DNA of 6,484 nucleotides, taken from contig CANPWI010000078.1 of the NCBI GenBank assembly GCA_947584125.1, forward strand, positions 1 through 6,484, given 5' to 3'. Below, one piece after another: positions 1 to 6,484 of this stretch; position 1 is the stretch's first letter, and every line of letters begins with the position of its first letter. A model generated the notes under the pieces. That model ran no database searches. It saw only the letters and a list, made by a program, of their open reading frames with translations, and was not told the DNA's origin. The translations under genes and the position numbers were made by a program. Source of the DNA: an uncultured Clostridia bacterium. GTDB lineage: Bacteria > Bacillota > Clostridia > TANB77 > CAG-508.

Positions 1-33
1 TACTTTCCATCTAATTATTATTTCCCTACATAT

Positions 34-62
34 TTTATACCACAATATATATTTTTTTTCAA
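34..62 (-). promoter_or_regulatory. Candidate sigma-A promoter downstream of mnmA, directed out of the window
   Basis: On the minus strand, TTGAAA (62-57) is followed by a 17-nt spacer and TATAAA (39-34). TG stands at 42-41, one base before the -10 box, which makes it an extended -10 element. Transcription would start near position 27 and serve a gene beyond the window's left edge. An ATG at 8-10 (ATGGAAAGTA) is a possible start of that gene, but only three codons are visible and the AGGG at 24-27 is too far away for a normal ribosome site. AT-rich DNA yields such matches by chance, so this is a candidate only. The rest of bases 1-69 shows no GC-rich hairpin followed by a T-run on the minus strand, so no intrinsic terminator is called after mnmA. 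Confidence 0.4.
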
Positions 63-69
63 TTATTTA

Positions 70-1146
70 TTATAAGTTTTTTATTTTTCCTCCACCTATT
101 ACTATATCATCTTTATAAAAAACAACAGATTGTCCTGGTGTTATTGCTCTTTGTGGCTCCACAAATGTGACTTTTATTGTTTCATTATTTTCTTTTTCAA
201 TTATTGCTTTTGCCTCTTTTGCTCTATATCTAATTTTTGCATTTACCTCTAATGGATATTCTATATTATTAACTAAAAAATTTAGTTCTTCTGCATATAA
301 AACATTTGAATATAATTCTTTTTCTTCTCCTACTATAACTTGATTTTTTTCTTTATCCAATTTTATAACATATAGTGGTGTTTTATATGATATTTTTAAA
401 CCTTTTCTTTGACCAACTGTATAATTTATAAGTCCATTATGTTTTCCTAAAATTGTTCCATCTGTTAATATAATATCACCTTTCTTTGGCTCTTTTTCTA
501 GGTTTTCTTTTAAAAATTCTATATAATTATTATCTGGTATAAAGCATACCTCTTGACTATCTGGTTTTTGTGCTATTAATAATTCATGTTCTTTCGCTAT
601 TTGTCTAATTTCTCCTTTATCTTCATAATTAGATAAAGGAAATATTACCTTTGATAGAACTTCTTTTGGAATACTATATAGGAAATATGTTTGGTCTTTT
701 TTTACAGCATTTGATTTTTTTAATACATATTCTTTTTTATCCTCTAAATATTCTACTTTTGCATAATGACCTGTTGCAATATAATCACAAGAAAGTTCTT
801 CTGCTTTTTTCATAAATAAATTAAATTTTATATGTTTATTACATTCTATGCATGGATTAGGAGTTTTTGCATTTTTATAACAATTTATAAAATCATTAAC
901 TACACATTTTTTAAATTGGTCTTTAAAATTAATTGTATAATGTGGTATTCCTAATTTATCACATACTCTTTTAGCATCATATACGGCAGAAAAAGAGCAA
1001 CAACCTCCTTCTTGCTCTTCTTCATTATCGCTTTCCCATAATCTCATTGTTGCTCCTATTACATCATATCCTGCTTCTTGTAATAATATTGCTGAAACTG
1101 AGCTATCTACTCCTCCGCTCATTCCTAATAATACTCTTTTTTTCAC
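70..1146 (-). CDS. mnmA: tRNA-specific 2-thiouridylase MnmA
   Basis: Cytosolic enzyme that converts U34 to 2-thiouridine in Lys, Glu and Gln tRNAs, using ATP to adenylate the base and persulfide sulfur from a cysteine desulfurase or relay. The 358 residues match the usual family length. Visible motifs are the PP-loop SGGVDS at residues 10-15, a CC pair at 49-50, the catalytic-cysteine motif NPCIEC with Cys99, ATGHYA at 124-129, and the second active-site cysteine in QEVCFIP (Cys201). The central domain has NYTVGQRKG at 241-249, and the C-terminal beta-barrel has RAITPGQSVVFY at 333-344. The start codon is GTG. It is preferred because it gives the expected MKKRVLLGMSGG opening and no ATG lies upstream in frame. 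The upstream AGGA (1159-1162) is 12 nt away, so the ribosome site is weak. The gene follows hslO by 17 nt and is last in the cluster. No cysteine desulfurase gene is visible beside it. Confidence 0.97.
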   Translation of the reverse strand: MKKRVLLGMSGGVDSSVSAILLQEAGYDVIGATMRLWESDNEEEQEGGCCSFSAVYDAKRVCDKLGIPHYTINFKDQFKKCVVNDFINCYKNAKTPNPCIECNKHIKFNLFMKKAEELSCDYIATGHYAKVEYLEDKKEYVLKKSNAVKKDQTYFLYSIPKEVLSKVIFPLSNYEDKGEIRQIAKEHELLIAQKPDSQEVCFIPDNNYIEFLKENLEKEPKKGDIILTDGTILGKHNGLINYTVGQRKGLKISYKTPLYVIKLDKEKNQVIVGEEKELYSNVLYAEELNFLVNNIEYPLEVNAKIRYRAKEAKAIIEKENNETIKVTFVEPQRAITPGQSVVFYKDDIVIGGGKIKNL

Positions 1147-1163
1147 TTTTACATCAATTCCTA

Positions 1164-2039
1164 TTACATTTTTTCTATTAAATCTTTAATTTCTTCTTTT
1201 GTAAAATTATATTTTTTATTACAAAAATGACATACAAGTTCAGCTTTTCCATCTTCATTTAATATTTTTGTCATTTCTTCTTTTCCTATTGTAATGAAAC
1301 CTTTTTCCATTTTTTCTTTACTGCAATCACATTCATAAACAGGTATAATATTGTCTTCTATTAATTTAATATTATCATCACCTGATACAAGTTTTGCAAT
1401 GTCTTCTATTTGCATCTTTTCCTCTAACATTTTGCTTATAGGCTTAACATTTTTTATTGCATTTTCTATTTTTTCTATTTCTTCCTCTGTAGCATCAGGC
1501 ATTAATGTTATAACATATCCACCACTTGCAAGTACTCCATCTTTATTTACTAATACTCCTAGCGCTACAACTGTTGGTTTTTGTTCTGATACTGCAAAAT
1601 AATTTGTAAAATCTTCTGCGATTTCTCCAGAAACTAGTGGTACAGTACCTACATAAGGATTTTTTAATCCTATATCTTTTATAATATTTAGAAATCCATT
1701 TGCTCCAACTGCTTTTCTAACATCTAATTTTCCTTTTTCGTTAAGTGGCAAATCAACACAAGGATTTTTCACATAAGCTTTTACTTTTGGAAAATTTGTA
1801 CTTACAGCTAGCATTGACCCTATTGGTCCATCTGAATTTATTTGTACTGTAATTTTATCTTTAACATCTTTTAAATCTGCTCCCATTATGGCAGTTATAG
1901 TTATCATTCTTCCAAGTGCTGCTGTTACTACTGGACTTAAATCATGTGTTTTTCTTGCTTCTTCAACCATATTTGTTGTTTCTGCACATATTACACTTAC
2001 TTTACCATTATAAGCTAAAAATTTTTTTATTTTATCCAT
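1164..2039 (-). CDS. hslO: Hsp33 redox-regulated molecular chaperone
   Basis: Cytosolic holdase chaperone that is inactive when reduced and zinc-bound. In the family it is activated by oxidation of four C-terminal cysteines plus partial unfolding, after which it protects proteins from oxidative aggregation. The protein is 291 residues, normal for the family. The N-terminal domain opens with MDKIKKFLAYNGKVSV and contains the family-like segments THDLSPVVTAALGR (31-44) and QINSDGPIGSMLA (67-79). The C-terminal redox switch is complete: Cys237-x-Cys239 and Cys270-x-x-Cys273. The ATG start has AGGAG at 2045-2049 with a 5-nt spacer. The gene begins 13 nt after the WG-repeat gene and ends 17 nt before mnmA, so co-transcription is likely. 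Nothing is broken or missing. The plus-strand frame over part of this gene is only a shadow. Confidence 0.97.
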   Translation of the reverse strand: MDKIKKFLAYNGKVSVICAETTNMVEEARKTHDLSPVVTAALGRMITITAIMGADLKDVKDKITVQINSDGPIGSMLAVSTNFPKVKAYVKNPCVDLPLNEKGKLDVRKAVGANGFLNIIKDIGLKNPYVGTVPLVSGEIAEDFTNYFAVSEQKPTVVALGVLVNKDGVLASGGYVITLMPDATEEEIEKIENAIKNVKPISKMLEEKMQIEDIAKLVSGDDNIKLIEDNIIPVYECDCSKEKMEKGFITIGKEEMTKILNEDGKAELVCHFCNKKYNFTKEEIKDLIEKM

Positions 2040-2052
2040 ATTATCTCCTATT

Positions 2053-3678
2053 TTATAATACTATATCATTAATTTGACTTGGAACTACATAGTTTTCTGC
2101 ATTTTCAACAACATTTTCTTGATTAACATTATTTGAATTTTCTGTACCATTTACACTATTTACATTATTAGTATTGTTAACATTATTTGCATTATTAATA
2201 GTATTTGTGTTATTAACAGTATTTGTATTATCTAAACTATTTGTATTTTGATTATTTATTTCTTCATCTGATGTATTTATAATTTTCATTGCTTTTAAAT
2301 AATCTATTACATTATATGTTATTTTTTGCTCTTTAGCGTCTTCTCCTTCTCCCTCTGTATATGAATATATCATATAATAATCATCTATTCCTGCATCTGT
2401 AATAGAATATATAGATTCAAGTGCTGTTGGTAATAGTTCTGTTCCTGTAGATGTTATTAATCCATATTTTTTATCTTTACATATAACTATTGCTTCTATA
2501 TCAGGTATTATTAATAAATTATTAACAACTTTATCTTTAACAGTACTTGCTACACAACCTATACTATCATATTCAACAGGAAGAATTTTTTCACCGTTTT
2601 TATTAAATAATCCCCATTTTGTTCCTTGTTTTACTGGTATTGCATTATCAAATAGCATATACTGATTATCTACTTTATTACTTGGGAATGATTGTAAATC
2701 TATACCTATATCGTCATATTCAATATGAATTATATATTGCTCCTTATCATTAATTACACCATATCTATTTTCATTTTTTACAATATATAAACCATAATCT
2801 GCATCCATAACTTTTATATCATCATAAGATAAATTTATTTTTGTAGCACCTGTTTTAAGCATTATTCCCATTTTATTATAATTATTTTTTACAATAAATT
2901 CTTCTGTTTTTTCTGAAAATTCAATATCTGTATATCTTAAAGCTATTACCTCTTTTGGTTTACCATCTTCAACTTTTATAACACCTTTTTTTGCATTTTC
3001 TTTTTCTTCATCTGTATCTGCATCTGTTGCATTGCTAACTACAAATAAATCATATAATATAGCTTTTTGGTTATTGAAATTTGTATCTATACCAGCATAT
3101 CCTAAACTAATAATTTTTGGATTATAATATTCTACTAAATATGGTAAAGTATATATTGTTAATGAATTTTGTTCTTTAGAATAGGTAATATTTAAATTAC
3201 AAGCTTTTTCAATTCCATCTTCTATTACATATAATTCTCCATTTACATTTTTAACTGGCTCGCTTATTGTATAACTTTCATAATCTTCCTTGCTATCTGG
3301 AGCAACTTTATTTATTTTATTAGAATTCAAATAAAATGATGCTGTTTCATTTGTAGTTTCTACATAACATTTGTTACTATCTTGTGAATAAATTTTATAT
3401 TCTCCATCATGTGCTGAATATCCAACATAACTTGCAAATTGCTTAATATTAAAATATACTTTTCCTGTTTGTTCATCAATATAATATACGTTTTCTGATA
3501 ATTCCGCATTTTTTCCATCAATAGTAATTTTAAATGTATTTGATTTCATATACATCATTACACATACTACTGCTATAACAGCTATTATTAAAAGAAAAAT
3601 TAAAACTAATACTATTTTTAATCCTTTTTTTCCTTTTTTATTTTCTTCTTCCATGGCTTCTACATCATAGAATTCCAT
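2053..3678 (-). CDS. Membrane-anchored WG-repeat protein with Asn-rich tail, function unknown
   Basis: I recognise the architecture but not a named gene. From the start chosen here the protein has 541 residues. A short charged N-terminus (1-21, ending KKGKKGLK) precedes one hydrophobic segment at about 22-44. This suggests a signal anchor with the rest outside the membrane. Residues about 49-131 resemble the beta-rich, copper-amine-oxidase-N-like domains of clostridial surface proteins (weak resemblance, by eye). Five degenerate WG-like units follow at about 230-255, 269-291, 305-326, 354-375 and 404-425. Each has an aromatic-Gly or similar turn (RYGVI, KWGLF, KYGLI), and several close with a YDDI or YDSI motif. 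The C-terminus is Asn-rich (about 474-526) and ends in NDIVL. A longer reading from ATG at 3705 would add nine residues overlapping tgt, but AGGAGG sits 6 nt before the ATG at 3678, so that start is preferred. The likely role is surface or envelope binding; no catalytic site is seen. Confidence 0.85.
   Translation of the reverse strand: MEFYDVEAMEEENKKGKKGLKIVLVLIFLLIIAVIAVVCVMMYMKSNTFKITIDGKNAELSENVYYIDEQTGKVYFNIKQFASYVGYSAHDGEYKIYSQDSNKCYVETTNETASFYLNSNKINKVAPDSKEDYESYTISEPVKNVNGELYVIEDGIEKACNLNITYSKEQNSLTIYTLPYLVEYYNPKIISLGYAGIDTNFNNQKAILYDLFVVSNATDADTDEEKENAKKGVIKVEDGKPKEVIALRYTDIEFSEKTEEFIVKNNYNKMGIMLKTGATKINLSYDDIKVMDADYGLYIVKNENRYGVINDKEQYIIHIEYDDIGIDLQSFPSNKVDNQYMLFDNAIPVKQGTKWGLFNKNGEKILPVEYDSIGCVASTVKDKVVNNLLIIPDIEAIVICKDKKYGLITSTGTELLPTALESIYSITDAGIDDYYMIYSYTEGEGEDAKEQKITYNVIDYLKAMKIINTSDEEINNQNTNSLDNTNTVNNTNTINNANNVNNTNNVNSVNGTENSNNVNQENVVENAENYVVPSQINDIVL
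2158..2247 (-). repeat. 18-bp in-frame tandem repeat (five units) in the WG-repeat gene
   Basis: Five consecutive 18-bp units start at 2158, 2176, 2194, 2212 and 2230. On the plus strand the third and fourth read attaatagtatttgtgtt and attaacagtatttgtatt. On the coding strand the units encode the hexapeptides NTNSLD, NTNTVN, NTNTIN, NANNVN and NTNNVN, residues 478-507 of the 541-residue protein. The period is a multiple of three, so unit gain or loss would keep the frame. Flanking sequence on both sides is also Asn-rich but no longer periodic. Confidence 0.85.
3547..3615 (-). other. Single transmembrane signal-anchor segment of the WG-repeat protein
   Basis: This encodes about 23 strongly hydrophobic residues (IVLVLIFLLIIAVIAVVCV and flanks). 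A lysine cluster precedes it on the N-terminal side and a polar extended domain follows. The positive-inside rule predicts a cytosolic N-terminus and a large external C-terminal portion. There is no obvious signal-peptidase site or lipobox cysteine, so it is more likely an uncleaved anchor than a cleaved signal. Confidence 0.8.
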
Positions 3679-3684
3679 ATTATA

Positions 3685-3690
3685 CCTCCT
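3685..3690 (-). promoter_or_regulatory. Shine-Dalgarno site that fixes the WG-repeat gene start
   Basis: The coding strand reads AGGAGG, then the 6-nt spacer TATAAT, then ATG at 3678. The first two bases of the site are also the last two bases of the tgt stop codon TAG (3689-3691). This argues for the ATG at 3678 over the upstream ATG at 3705 inside tgt, and suggests that ribosomes ending tgt can start the next gene. Confidence 0.85.
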
Positions 3691-4816
3691 ATTTTTCATA
3701 TCCATATTTTATATAAAATTCATTTCTGAAATTTAATAAATTATCTCTTTCTATTTCTATTTTAACTCTTTCCATTAAACTAGTCAAGAACCTTAAATTA
3801 TGTAGTGATAAAAGTCTTACCCCTAAAATTTCATTTGCTTTTATTAAATGTCTTATATAAGCTCTTGTATAATTTTTACAAGTATAACAATCACATTCTT
3901 CATCAAGTGGTGAAAAGTCTTTTTCATATATAGCATTTCTTACAACAACTTTTCCATTCCATGTCATTGCTGTTCCATTTCTTGCTATTCTTGTTGGTAA
4001 AACACAATCACACATGTCTATTCCAGCTATAGCTGCTTCTATTAAATAATCTGGTGTTCCCACTCCCATTAAATATCTTGGTTTATCTTTTGGCATAAGA
4101 GGAGTTGTATATTTCAATATGTCTAAAAATTCTTCTTTTGGTTCTCCTACACTTATTCCTCCTATAGCATATCCTGGTAAATCAAGCTTAATTAAATCTT
4201 CTGCACTTTTTTTTCTTAAATCTTTGTAAAATCCGCCTTGTATAATTCCAAACAAAGCTTGTTTTTCTGTATTTTTATGTGCATCTTTACATCTTAGAGC
4301 CCATCTTGTTGTTCTTTCCATAGAATTTTTAGTATATTCATAAGTAGATGGATATGGACAACATTCATCAAATGCCATTATAATATCAGCACCTAAATCA
4401 TTTTCTATTTCCATTACACTTTCTGGTGAAAAGAAATGTCTGCTTCCATCTAAATGTGATTTAAATTCAACCCCTTCCTCTTGTATAGTTCTTAAATCTC
4501 CAAGACTAAAAACTTGAAATCCACCACTATCCGTAAGTATTGGACCTGTCCATCTCATAAAGTTATGTAATCCACCTGCTTGTTTTATAAGTTTATTTCC
4601 TGGTCTTAAATATAAATGATATGTATTTGATAGAATAATCTGTGCTTTTACATCTTCTTTTAATTCTTCTGGAGTTAATGATTTAACAGTTGCTTGTGTT
4701 CCTACTGGCATAAATATTGGTGTTTGTATATCTCCGTGTGGTGTGTGTATTATTCCTCTTCTTGCTCCTGTTTGTTTACACTCGTGCAATAATTCATAAC
4801 TAACTGCTTTTGACAT
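3689..4816 (-). CDS. tgt: Queuine/preQ1 tRNA-ribosyltransferase (Tgt)
   Basis: Exchanges the guanine at position 34 of GUN-anticodon tRNAs (Tyr, His, Asp, Asn) for 7-aminomethyl-7-deazaguanine (preQ1), the committed step of bacterial queuosine formation. The protein is 375 residues, a normal length. Key residues are present: Asp96 in TDSGGFQV (general base), Asp150 in FDECCPYPS (base recognition), GIIQGG (190-195), the nucleophile Asp270 in CDCVLPTR, and the zinc site Cys308-x-Cys310-x-x-Cys313 plus His339. The ATG start has AAAGGAG at 4822-4828 with a 5-nt spacer. The gene lies 30 nt after queA, the usual partner order. Its TAG stop lies inside the Shine-Dalgarno sequence of the next gene, so translation may be coupled. 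A small oddity is Cys269 before the nucleophile, where Phe is the residue I expect. The archaeosine-type homologue is excluded by length and order. Confidence 0.98.
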   Translation of the reverse strand: MSKAVSYELLHECKQTGARRGIIHTPHGDIQTPIFMPVGTQATVKSLTPEELKEDVKAQIILSNTYHLYLRPGNKLIKQAGGLHNFMRWTGPILTDSGGFQVFSLGDLRTIQEEGVEFKSHLDGSRHFFSPESVMEIENDLGADIIMAFDECCPYPSTYEYTKNSMERTTRWALRCKDAHKNTEKQALFGIIQGGFYKDLRKKSAEDLIKLDLPGYAIGGISVGEPKEEFLDILKYTTPLMPKDKPRYLMGVGTPDYLIEAAIAGIDMCDCVLPTRIARNGTAMTWNGKVVVRNAIYEKDFSPLDEECDCYTCKNYTRAYIRHLIKANEILGVRLLSLHNLRFLTSLMERVKIEIERDNLLNFRNEFYIKYGYEK

Positions 4817-4846
4817 TTATTCTCCTTTCATAATAAATTATATTTT

Positions 4847-5869
4847 TTAGCAAATAAACATAGCATCTCCAAAACTAAAAAATCTATATTTTTCCTTTAC
4901 TGCTTCATTATAAGCTTTCATTATATAATCCTTACCAGCTAAAGCTGATACTAACATTAAAAGTGTTGATTGTGGTAAGTGAAAATTTGTTATTAATCCA
5001 TCTAATATTTTAAATTTATAACCTGGATAAATAAATATTTGTGTATCCCCTTCTGTAGCAACAAGTTTTCCTTGTTCATTTGCAACTGTTTCTAGTACTC
5101 TGCAAGATGTTGTACCAACTGCAATTATTCTTTTTCCATTTTCCTTTGCATTATTTATTTTATCAACATCTTCTTGTTTTACATAGTAATGTTCTTTATG
5201 CATTTGATGTTTTTCAACAGTCTCTTCTTTAACAGGTCTAAATGTACCTATACCAACATGAAGAGTTACATTTGCAATTACAATTCCCTTTTCCTCTATT
5301 TTTTTTATTAAATCATTTGTAAAATGAAGTCCTGCTGTTGGTGCTGCAGCTGACCCATCATATTTTGCATAAACTGTTTGATATCTATCTTTTTCTTTTA
5401 ATTCTTCATGTATATATGGTGGCAATGGCATTAATCCAATTTTATCTAATATTTCATTAAATATACCCTCATATATAAACTTAACTTTTCTTGTTCCACC
5501 TGGCATAACATCTAAAATTTCAGCAGTTAATAGTCCATCTCCAAAAATTACTTTTGTTCCAACATGAAGTTTATTTCCTGGTCTTACAATACTTTCCCAT
5601 ATATTTTCTTTAATATTATTTAATAGTAAAAATTCAACATTTGCACCTGTTTCTTTTTTTCCATATAATCTTGCTGGTATTACTTTTGTATTATTTCTAA
5701 CCAATACATCTCCAGGTTCTAGATAATCTATTATATCTTTAAATACTTTATGTTCTATGCTTTGTTTTTCTCTATTTAATATCATTAGTCTTGATTCATC
5801 TCTTTTTTCTACTGGTACTTGTGCTATTAATTCTTCTGGTAAGTCATAATTAAAATCTGAAACCTTCAA
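4847..5869 (-). CDS. queA: S-adenosylmethionine:tRNA ribosyltransferase-isomerase (QueA)
   Basis: Transfers and isomerises the ribosyl group of S-adenosylmethionine onto preQ1 at position 34 of tRNA, giving epoxyqueuosine. It acts on the product of Tgt, encoded next. The 340 residues are typical. Family landmarks are the N-terminal FNYDLPEELIAQ (6-17), RPGNKL (96-101), GSAAAPTAGLHFT (172-184), HVGIGTFRPV (204-213), VGTTSCRVLE (251-260), ITNFHLPQSTLLMLVSA (293-309) and the C-terminal RFFSFGDAMFI (329-339). The start codon is TTG. It is supported by AAGGAG (5876-5881) 6 nt upstream and by the standard MKVSDF opening. The gene begins 12 nt after the stop of the zincin-like gene. The epoxyqueuosine reductase that completes queuosine is not in this window. 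Confidence 0.98.
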   Translation of the reverse strand: MKVSDFNYDLPEELIAQVPVEKRDESRLMILNREKQSIEHKVFKDIIDYLEPGDVLVRNNTKVIPARLYGKKETGANVEFLLLNNIKENIWESIVRPGNKLHVGTKVIFGDGLLTAEILDVMPGGTRKVKFIYEGIFNEILDKIGLMPLPPYIHEELKEKDRYQTVYAKYDGSAAAPTAGLHFTNDLIKKIEEKGIVIANVTLHVGIGTFRPVKEETVEKHQMHKEHYYVKQEDVDKINNAKENGKRIIAVGTTSCRVLETVANEQGKLVATEGDTQIFIYPGYKFKILDGLITNFHLPQSTLLMLVSALAGKDYIMKAYNEAVKEKYRFFSFGDAMFIC

Positions 5870-5875
5870 TTTAAT

Positions 5876-5881
5876 CTCCTT
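5876..5881 (-). promoter_or_regulatory. Shine-Dalgarno site supporting the TTG start of queA
   Basis: AAGGAG is followed by a 6-nt spacer (ATTAAA) and the TTG start codon at 5867-5869. The site begins directly after the TAG stop of the upstream gene (5882-5884). Good spacing and the conserved QueA N-terminus support the non-ATG start. Confidence 0.85.
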
Positions 5882-6484
5882 CTATTTTTTACTAAATGAT
5901 TTTCCTATATTTCTTATCATACTTTTTATTTCTTCTATAAAATTCGTTGGTTCATTAAATACACTTTTTGTTAAATCATAAGTATATTCAAAATTATTGC
6001 TATGTACTGGTTTATATCCATACACCTCTTGGTTTAATCCTACTTTTTTTCCAGTATTTCTATCTGTAATATTACATCTCATATAATCTTTATACCAGTC
6101 TTTAAGTCCTACTAATGCTTTATTTCTGTATCCATATTTTTCATTATCATGTAATGCTGGTATATCATATCCATATTCTTTTAAGGTTCTTTCTAGTGAA
6201 TGTAAATATTCATGTAAAAATACTTCTTCCGGAAATGTATTTATATTTGTATCATATTTATATATATAACTTTTGTCACTATTTGGTAGTCTTATGTTTG
6301 AAAATCCAATACCATAGTAATCCATTCCACCAAGACCTATCCAATCATTTACTTGTATTTCATTTTGATGTAGCATATCACCAAATCTTACTGCTACAAA
6401 TATATGATCATAATCTTTTTGTTCTACATATTTTCCAATTAAATCATATACATTCTTTGGTGCAACAAAATATCCATTTTCTTC
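5882..6484 (-). CDS. C-terminal part of a protein with an HExxH zinc-protease-like motif (partial)
   Basis: The reading frame stays open to the window edge, so this is the last 200 residues of a longer protein. The ATG at 6374-6376 is internal: the 36 codons before it are open and protein-like (for example YDHIFVAVRFGD), and no ribosome site precedes it. The fragment carries HEYLH (bases 6200-6214) in the context FPEEVFLHEYLHSLER, the HExxH signature of zinc metalloproteases. Downstream PALHDNEKYGY and LKDWYKDYM offer candidate third zinc ligands. A Glu lies 20 residues after the second His, a spacing like thermolysin, but the surrounding sequence does not match that family. No membrane segment is visible; a signal peptide, if any, would be outside the window. 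The gene ends 12 nt before queA and shares its direction. I do not recognise a named family. A secreted peptidase is a reasonable guess, but an inactive relative is possible. Confidence 0.75.
   Translation of the reverse strand, partial: EENGYFVAPKNVYDLIGKYVEQKDYDHIFVAVRFGDMLHQNEIQVNDWIGLGGMDYYGIGFSNIRLPNSDKSYIYKYDTNINTFPEEVFLHEYLHSLERTLKEYGYDIPALHDNEKYGYRNKALVGLKDWYKDYMRCNITDRNTGKKVGLNQEVYGYKPVHSNNFEYTYDLTKSVFNEPTNFIEEIKSMIRNIGKSFSKK

Noticed and set aside
44..60. Palindrome aatatatatt followed by a T-run on the plus strand as a terminator
   Set aside because: The palindrome is all A/T with no loop, too weak for an intrinsic terminator, and no plus-strand gene would use it.
1351..1602. Open frame of 83 codons on the plus strand
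   Set aside because: It lies wholly antisense within hslO, is Ser/Ile-rich as expected from the reverse complement of a Lys/Asp-rich gene, and has no recognisable domain.
3679..3705. Nine-residue N-terminal extension of the WG-repeat protein starting at ATG 3705
   Set aside because: It overlaps the end of tgt and is less well supported than the ATG at 3678, which has AGGAGG at ideal spacing.
4817..4846. Possible promoter or attenuator in the queA-tgt gap
   Set aside because: The 30-nt gap holds only the tgt ribosome site and A/T-rich filler; no -35/-10 pair or hairpin is visible.
6374..6376. ATG as the true start of the zincin-like protein
   Set aside because: The frame is open and protein-like for 36 codons upstream to the window edge, and no Shine-Dalgarno sequence precedes this ATG.
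5870..6484. Possible preQ1 riboswitch or promoter upstream of queA
   Set aside because: Only 12 nt separate queA from the upstream coding frame, and coding continues to the edge; no leader is available for a riboswitch within the window.

Overview
This AT-rich window (roughly 25-30% GC by eye) looks like chromosomal DNA from a low-GC Bacillota bacterium, probably clostridial. The reasons are base composition, A-rich codon use on the coding strand, strong AGGAG-type ribosome binding sites, and the sequence character of the housekeeping proteins. TGG encodes Trp and no frame needs a recoded stop, so the standard bacterial code fits. The species cannot be fixed from this window.

All six genes lie on the minus strand and read from high to low coordinates. 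In transcription order they are: the C-terminal 200 residues of a protein with an HExxH zinc-protease-like motif (cut by the window edge); queA; tgt; a membrane-anchored WG-repeat protein with an Asn-rich tail; hslO (Hsp33); and mnmA. Gaps between genes are 10 to 30 nt. Every junction carries a Shine-Dalgarno-like sequence, and I see no terminator or convincing promoter inside the cluster, so it reads as one operon. The only non-coding stretch of note is the 69 bases after mnmA. It has no clear terminator but does have a good sigma-A-like promoter pointing out of the window.

Three of the five complete genes modify tRNA at the wobble base, position 34. QueA and Tgt belong to the queuosine pathway (tRNAs with GUN anticodons). 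MnmA makes 2-thiouridine in Lys, Glu and Gln tRNAs. Hsp33 is a redox-activated chaperone, so a link between translation and redox or sulfur state is conceivable, but co-location is the only evidence here. The two uncharacterised proteins, the zincin-like fragment and the anchored WG-repeat protein, are the non-routine content. I see no mobile element, CRISPR array, tRNA or rRNA, and nothing that amounts to an obvious new defence or biosynthetic system.
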